From Geodermatophilus sp. DSM 45219 (lineage in GTDB: Bacteria; Actinomycetota; Actinomycetes; Mycobacteriales; Geodermatophilaceae): DNA of 64,000 nt. The notes beneath the pieces were generated by a model. It was not told where the DNA came from. It did no database searches and saw only the letters and a list, made by a program, of their open reading frames with translations. The DNA is taken from contig NZ_FNIQ01000002.1 of assembly GCF_900104025.1 (NCBI RefSeq), positions 186,001-250,000 of the forward strand, in the 5' to 3' direction. Positions 1 to 7,980 of this stretch are shown here, in pieces. The translations under genes were made by a program, and so were the position numbers. Every line of letters begins with the position of its first letter. Position 1 is the stretch's first letter.

Positions 1-798
1 CCACTCGGCGACCTCGCCGTCCGGGTCGCGGCCGACCGCGTAGGTGCGGGTGCAATCTGACCGGTAGCCGGTGGCCGTCTCCCCGCCGATGTCGACCACG
101 ACGACGTCGCCGGCCCCGACCACCCGGTCCGACAGCTCGTGGTGCGGGCTCGCGCCGTTGGGCCCGGAGCCGACGATCGTGAAGTCCACCGACACGTGGC
201 CCTCGGCGAGGATCGCCGCGGCGATGTCGGCCCCGACCTCCGCCTCGGTGCGCCCGGCCCGCAGCCACTCCCCCATCCGCGCGTGCACCCGGTCGATGGC
301 CGCACCGGCGGCGGCCAGCTCGGCGACCTCGGCCGGCGTCTTCACCATCCGCAGCCGGTCGACGACCGGGCTGCCCAGCTCCAGCGCCGCCCCGGGCAGC
401 GCGCCCTGCACGCCGAGCGCGTGCAGGGCCCAGGTGCGGTCGCCGACGGCCACGCGCGCGGGCGCGGACCCCAGGCGGGCCGTGGCCGCGCCGGCCAGCA
501 GCGCGAACGGGTCGTCGGTCTCGTCCCAGGCCAGCACCTCCAGGCCGAGGGCGCCGGCCGGGCTGGCCTCGACCATCGGCGCCTCCAGCCGTGGGACGAC
601 GAGGAAGGGCTCGCCGCGCCGCGGCACCGCGAGCGCGGTCAGCCGCTCCATGGCGTGGGCGTCGTAGCCGCACAGGTAGCGCAGGTCCGAGCCCGGGGTG
701 ACGACGAGCAGGTCGACCCCCGTCTCGTCGGCCACCTCCCGCGCGGTGCGCACGCGGTCGAGGGTCACCAGCGGCTGGGACGCGGTCGGGGCGGGCAC
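1..798 (-). CDS. M24 family Xaa-Pro aminopeptidase (PepE-like), C-terminus beyond window
   Basis: Reading leftward from a GTG at 798 gives 266 codons with no stop, so the C-terminal end lies outside the window. The N-terminal creatinase-like half begins MPAPTASQPLVTL and contains LRYLCGYDAHAMERL. The metallopeptidase half follows, with HHELSDR (a substrate or metal-site His region) and the first metal ligands in VVVVDIGGETATGYRSDCTR. Known M24 peptidases bind two metals and remove N-terminal residues before proline or cleave Xaa-Pro dipeptides. The gene diverges from the exonuclease gene across 57 bp. The same pair (Rv2089c pepE / Rv2090) exists in M. tuberculosis. The family is clear; the exact substrate is not. 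Confidence 0.88.
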   Translation of the reverse strand, partial: MPAPTASQPLVTLDRVRTAREVADETGVDLLVVTPGSDLRYLCGYDAHAMERLTALAVPRRGEPFLVVPRLEAPMVEASPAGALGLEVLAWDETDDPFALLAGAATARLGSAPARVAVGDRTWALHALGVQGALPGAALELGSPVVDRLRMVKTPAEVAELAAAGAAIDRVHARMGEWLRAGRTEAEVGADIAAAILAEGHVSVDFTIVGSGPNGASPHHELSDRVVGAGDVVVVDIGGETATGYRSDCTRTYAVGRDPDGEVAEW

Positions 799-855
799 GA
801 CCGGAGCGTAACCAGCGCACCCGACGGTCGGCCCTGCTCGTTACCGTCCCGAGTC

Positions 856-1782
856 GTGACGACGATGCTGCTGGACGCCGCGAGCCTCTACTTCCGCGCG
901 TTCTACGGGGTGCCCACGAGCGTCACCTCCCCCGACGGCCGCCCGGTCAACGCCGTCCGGGGGTTCCTGGACATGACCGCCCGGCTGGTCACCGCCCACG
1001 CCCCCGACCGGCTGGTCGCCTGCTGGGACGACGACTGGCGGCCGGCGTTCCGCGTCGAGGCGCTGCCGTCGTACAAGGCGCACCGGCTGTCCCCCGACGG
1101 CGGCGAGGAGACCCCGGACGAGCTCGGCCCGCAGGTGCCGGTCCTGGTCGAGGTGCTCGCCGCGGCCGGGCTGGCGCGGGTCGGCGCCCCGGGCTACGAG
1201 GCCGACGACGTCATCGGCACGCTGGCCACCCGGGCCCGCGGCCCGGTCGACGTCGTCACCGGCGACCGCGACCTGTTCCAGCTGGTGGACGACGCACGCT
1301 GCGTGCGCGTCCTGTACACCGCCCGCGGCATCACCGACCTCGACCTGGTCGACGAGGCCGCCGTGACCGCGAAGTACGGCATCCCGGGGCGCGCCTACGC
1401 CGACTTCGCCGTCCTGCGCGGCGACCCCAGCGACGGGCTGCCCGGGGTGGCGGGCATCGGCGCGAAGACCGCCGCCGCGCTGATCACCGAGTTCGGCGAC
1501 CTGGCCGGCATCCGCGCGGCCGCCGCGCGCACCGTCGTCCCGGAGCCGCCGCTGACCGCCGCCGTCCTCAAGCGGCTGCACGCGGGTTCGGACTACCTCG
1601 ACGCCGCCCCGGTGGTCGTCGCCGTCGCCCGCGACATCGACCTGCCGGCGGTCGACGGCGCGCTCCCCCGCCGGCCGGCCGACCCCGACGCGCTGGCGGC
1701 CCTGGCCGCCGCGCACGGCATCGAGTCCTCCCTCAGGCGGCTCGGTGCGGCGCTGGGCTGGCCGGCGGACGTGCTGGGCTGA
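856..1782 (+). CDS. 5'-3' exonuclease (PIN/H3TH, Pol I 5'-nuclease-like)
   Basis: A 308-residue free-standing relative of the N-terminal nuclease domain of DNA polymerase I. The GTG at 856 places MTTMLLDAASLYFRAF at the N-terminus, the usual LLDAxSLxFRA motif; an ATG at 865 is an alternative. Acidic metal ligands are visible in CWDDDWRP, YEADDVIGTLA and VVTGDRDLFQLVDD. The helix-hairpin-helix DNA-binding part lies in GDPSDGLPGVAGIGAKTAAALI. It should remove 5' flaps or RNA ends during repair or Okazaki processing; this is family knowledge. The reading frame stays open far upstream, but that part is antisense to the neighbouring peptidase and has no protein-like features. Confidence 0.92.
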   Translation: MTTMLLDAASLYFRAFYGVPTSVTSPDGRPVNAVRGFLDMTARLVTAHAPDRLVACWDDDWRPAFRVEALPSYKAHRLSPDGGEETPDELGPQVPVLVEVLAAAGLARVGAPGYEADDVIGTLATRARGPVDVVTGDRDLFQLVDDARCVRVLYTARGITDLDLVDEAAVTAKYGIPGRAYADFAVLRGDPSDGLPGVAGIGAKTAAALITEFGDLAGIRAAAARTVVPEPPLTAAVLKRLHAGSDYLDAAPVVVAVARDIDLPAVDGALPRRPADPDALAALAAAHGIESSLRRLGAALGWPADVLG

Positions 1783-1785
1783 GGT

Positions 1786-2385
1786 TCAGACCTCTTCCCA
1801 GGTGTAGGCCGCCGTCTGCTCGTCGGTGATGACGATGCGGATGGTGACCTCCTCGTCGTCGGCCGTGGTGCCGGTGCACTCGTAGTCCGCGCCCTGCTCG
1901 ACCTGCATCTCGTCGTCGCAGGTCAGGTCGACCGCGACGCCCTCGATCTCCTGGAACTGCTCGGCGACGTCGTCCTCGACGGCCGAGGTGTCCAGCACGG
2001 TGTCGCCGAACAGCCGGGCGAGCACGATGGCGACCAGCAGCAGCACCAGCGGCACGACGATGCCGGCGACCAGGCCCTTGCGCGAGCGCCGGGGCGCGAG
2101 CGGGTACGACGGCGGGGCGCCCCACGGCTGGCCGTGCTGCGGCGGTGCGTACTGGGCCTGTGCGTACTGGGGCGGTGCGTACTGGGGCTGTGGGTACTGC
2201 GGCTGACCGCCCCACGGCTGGCCGTGCTGCGGCTGACCCGGCTGGACCCAGGGCTGGCCGTACCCGGGCTGCCCGTACGGGCCGGGCTGCGGCGGCGGGC
2301 CCCACGGGCCGGGCTGGTGCTGGGGCCCCGGCAGCCGGGGACCCTGCTCACCGGCCGGCCGGCCGTCCTGCGGTGGGTTGGTCAT
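1786..2385 (-). CDS. DUF4333 membrane protein with Pro/Gln-rich N-terminus
   Basis: A 199-residue protein starting at the ATG of MTNPPQDGRPAGEQG. Residues 1-98 are a low-complexity cytosolic region rich in Pro, Gln, Gly and Tyr with repeated QYAPPQYA-like units. A single transmembrane helix follows near 105-125 (GLVAGIVVPLVLLLVAIVLA). The remainder is a DUF4333-type extracytoplasmic domain with two cysteines (LTCDDEM, YECTGTT) that could form a disulfide. The function of DUF4333 is unknown. The convergent exonuclease ends 3 bp away, and the start lies 28 bp from the helicase stop, so it is probably co-transcribed with the helicase. M. tuberculosis has a similar protein (Rv2091c) in the same position. 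Confidence 0.85.
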   Translation of the reverse strand: MTNPPQDGRPAGEQGPRLPGPQHQPGPWGPPPQPGPYGQPGYGQPWVQPGQPQHGQPWGGQPQYPQPQYAPPQYAQAQYAPPQHGQPWGAPPSYPLAPRRSRKGLVAGIVVPLVLLLVAIVLARLFGDTVLDTSAVEDDVAEQFQEIEGVAVDLTCDDEMQVEQGADYECTGTTADDEEVTIRIVITDEQTAAYTWEEV

Positions 2386-2413
2386 CGTCGACAGATCCTG
2401 CCCCAGCCGCCGG

Positions 2414-5269
2414 TCAGCCGCCGACCGCCACGGCGACCACACCGCGGCGCACCCGCTGCACCGCCGACCGGGCCGTGGTGGCCACCGGACCGTCGGCGAC
2501 CTTGGCCAGCTGGTCGAGCAGGTCCAGCAGCTGGCGCGCCCACCGCACGAAGTCCCCGCCGGACAGCTCCGTGCCGGCCTGCTCGGCGCCGGCCAGGACC
2601 CGGTCCAGGCTCTGCCCGTCCGCCCAGCGGTAGGCCGCCCAGGCGAAGCCGAGGTCCAGGTCGCGGGTCGCCGGGACGCCGTGGTCGAGCTCGACGTCCT
2701 GCAGCCGCGAGCGGATCCGCCGCATCTCCCCGATCGCCGCGCCCACCGCGCCCGCGGGCACCGCCGGCTGCCCGGGCATCTCCCGGCGGGCCTCGAACAC
2801 CAGCGTGGACACCGCCGCGGCGAGCTCGGCCGCGCCCAGCCCACGCCACACACCCGAGCGCAGGCACTCGGCCACCAGCAGGTCGGCCTCCGACCAGATC
2901 CGGGCCAGCCGCCGTCCCTCGTCGGTGGCCACCGGGGCGACGTCGGCCACCTCGTGGTCGACGGGGTCCGCGCCCTCGACCACCGGCGGCGCCGCCGGGT
3001 CGGGCACCAGGTAGCCCAGCTCCTCGAGCACGTCGCAGGTGCGGTCGAACTGGCGGGTCAGCGAACCGGTGCGCTCGGCCATCCGCCGGTGGGTGGCCTC
3101 GGCCTCCCGGACCGCGCGCAGGTACCGCTCGGCGGCCCGCACCCGCTCCTCCCGGTCGGGCAGCGCGTGCACCGGGTGGGCCCGCAGCGCGCGGCGCAGG
3201 TCGTCGAGCACCGGGTCGTCGGCGGCCGCGGAGCGCTGCTTGACCCGCCGGGCGCCGAGGTCGTTCTCGACGCGGGCGTTGCGCAGCGTGGCGGCCAGGT
3301 CGCGGCGGGCGTGCGGGCTGCGGTGGTTGAAGTTCTTCGGCACCCGGACCCGGGCCAGCGCGGTGACCGGCGTCGGGAAGTCGACGGTGCCCAGCCGGCC
3401 GGCCCACTTGTCCTCGGTGAGCACCAGGGGGCGGGGCTCGGCCAGGTCGGTCACCCCGGGGTCGAGGACGACGGCCAGCCCCTGCCGCCGTCCCGACGGC
3501 ACCCGGATGACGTCACCGGGCCGCAGCGCGGCCAGCGCGTCGGAGGCCTCCAGCCGCCGCTTGGCCGCCGAGTCGCGGTTCAGCTCCTTCTCCCGGTCGG
3601 AGACGTCCTGGCGCAGCCGCGCGTACCCCGCCACGTCGACGCCCTCGGCGTGCATCTCCTCGGCCCAGCGCTCGGCGTCCCGCTCGTGCCGCGCCGCGGA
3701 GCGGGCCAGCCCGACGACCGAGCGGTCGGCCTGGAACTGGGCGAAGGAGGAGCCCAGCAGCTCGCGGGCGCGGGCCCGGCCGAAGGAGCTGACCAGGTTG
3801 ACGGCCATGTTGTAGCTGGGCCGGAACGACGACTTCAGCGGGTAGGTGCGGGTGCTGGCCAGCCCGGCGACGACCGAGGGGTCCATGCCCGGCGCCCAGA
3901 CGACGACGGCGTGCCCCTCGACGTCGATGCCGCGCCGCCCGGCCCGGCCGGTCAGCTGGGTGTACTCCCCCGGGGTGACGTCGACGTGCGCCTCGCCGTT
4001 CCACTTGACCAGCCGCTCCAGGACGACGGTCCGCGCCGGCATGTTGATCCCCAGCGCCAGGGTCTCGGTGGCGAACACCGCCTTGACCAGGCCGCGGACG
4101 AAGCACTCCTCGACGGTCTCCTTGAACGCCGGGACCAGGCCGGCGTGGTGCGCGGCGATGCCGGCCAGCAGCCCCTCGCGCCACTCCCAGAAGCCGAGGA
4201 CGTGCAGGTCCTCCTCCGGCAGCGACCCGGTGCGCTCGTCGATGATCGCGGCGATCTCGGCGCGCTCGTGCTCGTCGGTCAGCCGCATCCCCGACCGCAG
4301 GCACTGGTCCACCGCGGCGTCGCAGCCGTTGCGGCTGAACACGAACGTGATCGCCGGCAGCAGCCCGGATCGGTCCAGCCGCTCGATGACGTCCGGCCGC
4401 GCCGGCGGCTTGTAGCGCGGCTTGTGCCAGTCCCGCTCGCGGCGCGAGCCGCCGTTGCCACCGCCCCAGGTGTCCAGCCGCCGCTCGTGCTCGCGCACGT
4501 ACCGGACCAGCTCCGGGTCCACGACGCTGGCGCCCCGCTCCCGGGTGGACAGGGTGCGGGCGCTCTCGCCCTGCTCGGCGGCGTGCGCGGCCGGGCGCAG
4601 GCTGAACAGGTCGAACACCCTGTTGCCGACCAGCATGTGCTGCCACAGCGGGATCGGGCGGACCTCGCTGACGACCACCTTCGTGTGGCCGCGGACCGTG
4701 ACCAGCCAGTCGGCGAACTCCTCGGCGTTGCTGACCGTCGCCGACAGCGACACCAGGGTCACCGACTGCGGGAGGTGGATGATCACCTCCTCCCACACCG
4801 CGCCGCGGAAGCGGTCGGCGAGGTAGTGCACCTCGTCCATCACGACGTAGCCCAGGCCGTCGATCGCCGGGGAGTCCGCGTAGAGCATGTTGCGCAGCAC
4901 CTCGGTGGTCATCACGACCACGGGCGCGTCGCCGTTGATGGCGTTGTCACCGGTCAGCAGGCCGACCCTGGCCTCGCCGTAGCGGTCGACCAGGTCGTTG
5001 TACTTCTGGTTGGACAGCGCCTTGATCGGCGTCGTGTAGAACGCCTTGCGCCCCTCGGTCAGCGCCTTGTGGACGGCGAACTCCCCCACCACCGTCTTGC
5101 CCGCCCCCGTCGGCGCGCAGACCAGGACGCCGGCGCCCTCGTCGAGCGCCTCGCACGCCTCCACCTGGAACGGGTCGAGGGAGAAGCCGAGCTCCGAGGT
5201 GAAGTCGGCCAGCGCAGGGTGGGCGGTGCGCCGCCGGGCAGCCGCGTAGCGCTCAGCGGGGCTGGACAT
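2414..5269 (-). CDS. helY: HelY/Mtr4-like DEVH-box helicase
   Basis: A 951-residue superfamily 2 helicase. Motif I is APTGAGKT (52-59), motif II is DEVH (145-148) and motif III is SAT (175-177). Motif VI lies in QLTGRAGRRGIDVEG. The C-terminal part holds a DSHCT-like helical domain. In between come a Pro/Arg/Gly-rich insert near 275-295 and a beta-rich segment (GDVIRVPSGRRQGLAVVLDPG). Relatives are Ski2/Mtr4 RNA helicases and mycobacterial HelY (Rv2092c), which sits in the same gene order beside tatC. A role in RNA metabolism is likely but not shown here. The ATG at 5269 gives MSSPAERYAAARRR; no better start was seen. Confidence 0.93.
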   Translation of the reverse strand: MSSPAERYAAARRRTAHPALADFTSELGFSLDPFQVEACEALDEGAGVLVCAPTGAGKTVVGEFAVHKALTEGRKAFYTTPIKALSNQKYNDLVDRYGEARVGLLTGDNAINGDAPVVVMTTEVLRNMLYADSPAIDGLGYVVMDEVHYLADRFRGAVWEEVIIHLPQSVTLVSLSATVSNAEEFADWLVTVRGHTKVVVSEVRPIPLWQHMLVGNRVFDLFSLRPAAHAAEQGESARTLSTRERGASVVDPELVRYVREHERRLDTWGGGNGGSRRERDWHKPRYKPPARPDVIERLDRSGLLPAITFVFSRNGCDAAVDQCLRSGMRLTDEHERAEIAAIIDERTGSLPEEDLHVLGFWEWREGLLAGIAAHHAGLVPAFKETVEECFVRGLVKAVFATETLALGINMPARTVVLERLVKWNGEAHVDVTPGEYTQLTGRAGRRGIDVEGHAVVVWAPGMDPSVVAGLASTRTYPLKSSFRPSYNMAVNLVSSFGRARARELLGSSFAQFQADRSVVGLARSAARHERDAERWAEEMHAEGVDVAGYARLRQDVSDREKELNRDSAAKRRLEASDALAALRPGDVIRVPSGRRQGLAVVLDPGVTDLAEPRPLVLTEDKWAGRLGTVDFPTPVTALARVRVPKNFNHRSPHARRDLAATLRNARVENDLGARRVKQRSAAADDPVLDDLRRALRAHPVHALPDREERVRAAERYLRAVREAEATHRRMAERTGSLTRQFDRTCDVLEELGYLVPDPAAPPVVEGADPVDHEVADVAPVATDEGRRLARIWSEADLLVAECLRSGVWRGLGAAELAAAVSTLVFEARREMPGQPAVPAGAVGAAIGEMRRIRSRLQDVELDHGVPATRDLDLGFAWAAYRWADGQSLDRVLAGAEQAGTELSGGDFVRWARQLLDLLDQLAKVADGPVATTARSAVQRVRRGVVAVAVGG

Positions 5270-5360
5270 AGCTCCACGTTAGGCGCGTCTTCGTCTTGTG
5301 GCGCGGTCAGCCGGATTGGCAGGCCTGTTGGGGATAACGACAGTACGGGTGACAGCCGGT

Positions 5361-5450
5361 GATCAGCTCAGCTGATCGTCGCCGGTCCTGGCTCACCACT
5401 GGTGCTGAGCCAGGACGCCCGCCGGTGATCTCAGCTGATCACCGGCGGGC
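5361..5450. terminator. Three consecutive perfect hairpins between dgk and helY
   Basis: Three inverted repeats lie side by side. The first is GATCAGC/GCTGATC at 5361-5377 with a 3-base loop. The second is TCCTGGCTCA/TGAGCCAGGA at 5386-5415 with a 10-base loop. The third is GCCCGCCGGTGATC/GATCACCGGCGGGC at 5417-5450, a 14-bp stem with a 6-base loop. The last stem starts 6 bp after the stop of the kinase gene, so it probably ends the tatA-tatC-kinase transcript. No T-tract follows, as is common in high-GC actinobacteria. The outer pair may instead overlap the helicase promoter. Confidence 0.6.
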
Positions 5451-5455
5451 CGGCG

Positions 5456-6352
5456 TCAGCGGCCGGTGCCGACCACGGTGAGCGCGCCCGGCACGCAGAC
5501 GCTGGTGGCCGGCAGCGGCGCGACCGGCTCCCCGTCGGCGTAGGCGGTGAGCCCCTGCCCCGCCAGCCCGACCCGTCGGGCGCGGTGCACGGTGACCGCG
5601 GGGTGCTCGACGTGCGTGCCGGCGGTCAGCCGCGAGCGGGTGCGCACCAGCTCCCGGCGGCTGACCGGCCCGACGACGGTGACGTCGAAGACCCCGTCGG
5701 CGGGGTCGGCGGCCGGGCAGACCCGCATGCCGCCGCCGTACCAGGAGGTGTTGCCGACCGCGACCAGCCTGACCGGGAGGGTCCGCTCCGCCCCGTCGAG
5801 GACGACGGTGAGCTCGCGCGGCCGCAGCCGGGCGAGCTCGGCGAGGACCGCGACGTCGTAGCGCCGCGGCCCGCGCGGCCAGCGCAACCGGTTGGCCCGG
5901 TCGGTCACGGCGGAGTCGAAGCCGCAGCACAGCACGGTGGCCCACCAGCGGTCCCCGGTGCGGCCGGCGTCGACGGCCCGCGTCTGCCCCGCCCGCAGGT
6001 CCTCGGCGGCGGCCCGTGCCGCGGCGACCGGGTCGGCCGGCACACCCAGGGCGAGGGCCAGGTCGTTGCCGGTCCCGGCGGGGACGACGGCCAGCGGGAC
6101 CCCCGTGCCGGCGACCGCCTGCAGGCCGGCGTGCGCCGCGCCGTCCCCACCGATCGCGACGACTGCGCCGGTGCCGGCGGCGACCGCCGCGGTGGCCTCC
6201 CGCTCGGCGGCCGCGCGCGTGCCCGCGGGCAGCACCCGTGGGCGCAGACCGCCGGCGCGCAGCGTGCCGAGCACGGCGGCCGCGGCGGCGCCGGCGCGTC
6301 CCCGCCCCGCGGCGGGGCTGACCAGGACGGCGACCTCGACGCGGGCTCTCAG
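5456..6352 (-). CDS. Diacylglycerol-kinase-like lipid kinase
   Basis: About 298 residues with the DAGK catalytic-domain signature. The N-terminal phosphate-binding motif is VSPAAGRGRAG, the GGDG motif is AIGGDGAAHAGLQAV and the substrate loop is VVPAGTGNDLALALG. It should phosphorylate a lipid such as diacylglycerol or a sphingosine-like base; the substrate is unknown. Start choice is the odd point. No ATG, GTG or TTG lies in frame ahead of VSPAAGRG. The only early start is a CTG at 6352 that overlaps the tatC stop (CTGA). The next GTG would remove the first motif. Overlap with tatC suggests translational coupling in one operon. Confidence 0.82.
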   Translation of the reverse strand: MRARVEVAVLVSPAAGRGRAGAAAAAVLGTLRAGGLRPRVLPAGTRAAAEREATAAVAAGTGAVVAIGGDGAAHAGLQAVAGTGVPLAVVPAGTGNDLALALGVPADPVAAARAAAEDLRAGQTRAVDAGRTGDRWWATVLCCGFDSAVTDRANRLRWPRGPRRYDVAVLAELARLRPRELTVVLDGAERTLPVRLVAVGNTSWYGGGMRVCPAADPADGVFDVTVVGPVSRRELVRTRSRLTAGTHVEHPAVTVHRARRVGLAGQGLTAYADGEPVAPLPATSVCVPGALTVVGTGR

Positions 6353-7347
6353 CGCCGGGTGTGCGCCGGGCCGTCGAGCGGCGCGGCCCGGGCCTCCGCG
6401 GCGGGGTCCTCCCGGCGCAGGTCGTCGTACGGCGTGGGCGCGACGTCGAGCGCGGACGGCTCCGCGTCCAGCCGGGACGGCGCCGCGTCCAGCGGCGAGG
6501 CCTCGTCGTCCCCCAGCCCGTGGAAGTGCTGGACGGCGTCCCGCTTGGCCCGCCGCCGGTCGACGAACCGGGCGACCTGGATGGCCAGCTCGAACAGCAC
6601 GATCATCGGCCCGGCCATGAGCAGCATGGTGAACGGGTCCTGTGTGGGGGTGACGAACGCGGCGAAGACGACGGTGAGGAAGAAGATCCACCGCCGGGCC
6701 CCGCTCAGCGTCTGGTAGCTCAGGACGCCGACCAGGTTGAGCGCCACCGCCACCAGCGGCACCTCGAAGCTCACCCCGAACGCCACGAGCAGGGAGAGCA
6801 TGAAGCCGATGTACTCCGGTGCGGTGAGCGCGATGACCGTGCCCTCGCCGGCCAGGCCGAGCAGCAGCTCCAGCCCTGCCGACAGCGAGACGTAGGCCAG
6901 CACCGCGCCCAGGGCGAACAGCGTGGTGGAGACCAGCACGAAGCCGACGCCGTAGCGCTTCTCGTTGCGCTTGAGCCCCGGGGTGACGAACGCCCACAGC
7001 TGGTAGAGCCAGATCGGCGCGGACAGCACGGCGCCGGCCAGCAGGCTGACCTTGATCCGGATGAAGACCCCGCCGAAGACGTCGGTGATCAGCAGCCCGC
7101 AGCCGCCGTCTGCCTGCCCGTCGTAGCGCAGGTCCGCGGGCAGCCCGCAGTACGGCGCCCGGATGAAGTCCCCCAGGCCGTGCTCGTACCACCAGAAGGC
7201 GACGGCCGTGGCGACCAGCAGGGCGATGAGCGCCTTGCCGATCCGGTTGCGCAGCTCGGTGAGGTGCGCGACCAGCGTCATCGTCGCGGCCGGGTCGCGC
7301 GGCGCTCGGCGCCGGCGCAGGCCGGACCGGCGGGCGTGCTCGCTCAT
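6349..7347 (-). CDS. tatC: Twin-arginine translocase subunit TatC
   Basis: A 332-residue polytopic membrane protein with the TatC pattern. The conserved N-terminal segment is MTLVAHLTELRNRIGKALIAL, followed by six predicted membrane helices, a Pro-containing second loop, and the family motif FVTPGLKRNEKRY. TatC binds the twin-arginine signal peptide and with TatA/B moves folded proteins across the cytoplasmic membrane. The C-terminal tail (about 275-332) is long and charged, with DxxPSxLDAEPSALDV repeats, which is common in actinobacteria. The gene lies 20 bp downstream of tatA and overlaps the start of the lipid kinase gene. A start further in at MTLVAHL is possible. Confidence 0.96.
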   Translation of the reverse strand: MSEHARRSGLRRRRAPRDPAATMTLVAHLTELRNRIGKALIALLVATAVAFWWYEHGLGDFIRAPYCGLPADLRYDGQADGGCGLLITDVFGGVFIRIKVSLLAGAVLSAPIWLYQLWAFVTPGLKRNEKRYGVGFVLVSTTLFALGAVLAYVSLSAGLELLLGLAGEGTVIALTAPEYIGFMLSLLVAFGVSFEVPLVAVALNLVGVLSYQTLSGARRWIFFLTVVFAAFVTPTQDPFTMLLMAGPMIVLFELAIQVARFVDRRRAKRDAVQHFHGLGDDEASPLDAAPSRLDAEPSALDVAPTPYDDLRREDPAAEARAAPLDGPAHTRR

Positions 7348-7367
7348 GGTGCTGCCGGGGGTGGGGG

Positions 7368-7694
7368 TCAGCGGGTGCTGTCGGCCGGACCGGTCTGGGT
7401 GGCGCGGGCGCGCAGCTCGGCGGCCCGGGCCTCCGCGGCCCGCGCCTCGGCCTCGAGCGCCTCGCGCTCGCGGTCGGCGGCGGGAGCAGGCGGGAGCACC
7501 TCACCGCGGACCGGGGAGGTCTTGGCGGCGTCCTTGGTGCGGACGTCGTCGTCCTTCATGCCCTTCATCTCGCCCTTGAAGATCCGCAGCGAGCGGCCCA
7601 GCGAGCGCGAGGCGTCCGGCAGCTTCTTGTAACCGAAGAGCAGCAGGATCGCCAGCAGGATGAGGCCGATCTCCAGCGGTCCGAGGTTGGGCAT
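7368..7694 (-). CDS. tatA: Sec-independent translocase protein TatA
   Basis: A 108-residue protein with one N-terminal membrane helix (GPLEIGLILLAILLLFG), the hallmark FGxKKLPDAxRSLGRSLRIFK hinge and amphipathic helix, and a charged C-terminal tail rich in Ala, Glu and Arg. TatA oligomerises to form the protein-conducting pathway of the Tat system. A Shine-Dalgarno-like GGAGGA lies just ahead of the ATG. It precedes tatC by 20 bp and follows the small membrane protein gene by 78 bp. The same pafBC-tatA-tatC-helY order is known in mycobacteria. No tatB was seen in this window. Confidence 0.95.
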   Translation of the reverse strand: MPNLGPLEIGLILLAILLLFGYKKLPDASRSLGRSLRIFKGEMKGMKDDDVRTKDAAKTSPVRGEVLPPAPAADREREALEAEARAAEARAAELRARATQTGPADSTR

Positions 7695-7772
7695 GGCTGG
7701 TCCTCCGTAGGTGGGTGGCGTCGTCGATGCTACGTGCCCCGCGGGCGCCTGCCGCCCCCAAGACGAGGGGGG

Positions 7773-7970
7773 TCAGGAGGAGGGCTGCTGCACCTGGCCG
7801 GCGCGGGCGGCGGTGGCCTGGGCCTCGGTGAGCAGCGGGCGGACCTCCCGCTCCAGCGCCGTGAGCTCCCGGCGCAGCCGCCCGCCCGCACCGAGCAGCC
7901 CGTGCACCAGCGCACCCAGCACGACCAGTGCCAGCACGGCGACGGCGATCCACACGACGGTCAGCAGCAC
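7773..7970 (-). CDS. Small single-pass membrane protein (65 aa)
   Basis: A GTG at 7970, ten bases after the pafC stop and preceded by TCCCTCCC, opens a 65-codon frame. It has one membrane helix (VVWIAVAVLALVVLGALVHGL) followed by a short amphipathic, coiled-coil-prone tail (RLRRELTALEREVRPLLTEAQATAARAG). The layout is that of small accessory membrane proteins often annotated between pafC and tatA in actinobacteria. Function is unknown. The frame stays open upstream into pafC in another frame, but that extension is proline-rich shadow sequence, so the short start was chosen. Confidence 0.7.
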   Translation of the reverse strand: MLLTVVWIAVAVLALVVLGALVHGLLGAGGRLRRELTALEREVRPLLTEAQATAARAGQVQQPSS

Positions 7971-7980
7971 GGGAGGGACC

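Noticed and set aside
2378..5362. A 994-codon plus-strand frame opposite the helicase
   Set aside because: Antisense shadow of helY: no recognisable domain, and codon-position bias belongs to the minus strand.
5456..7504. A 682-codon frame covering the kinase and tatC region
   Set aside because: The tatC part in this frame is a shadow. Only the portion after about 6352 carries kinase motifs.
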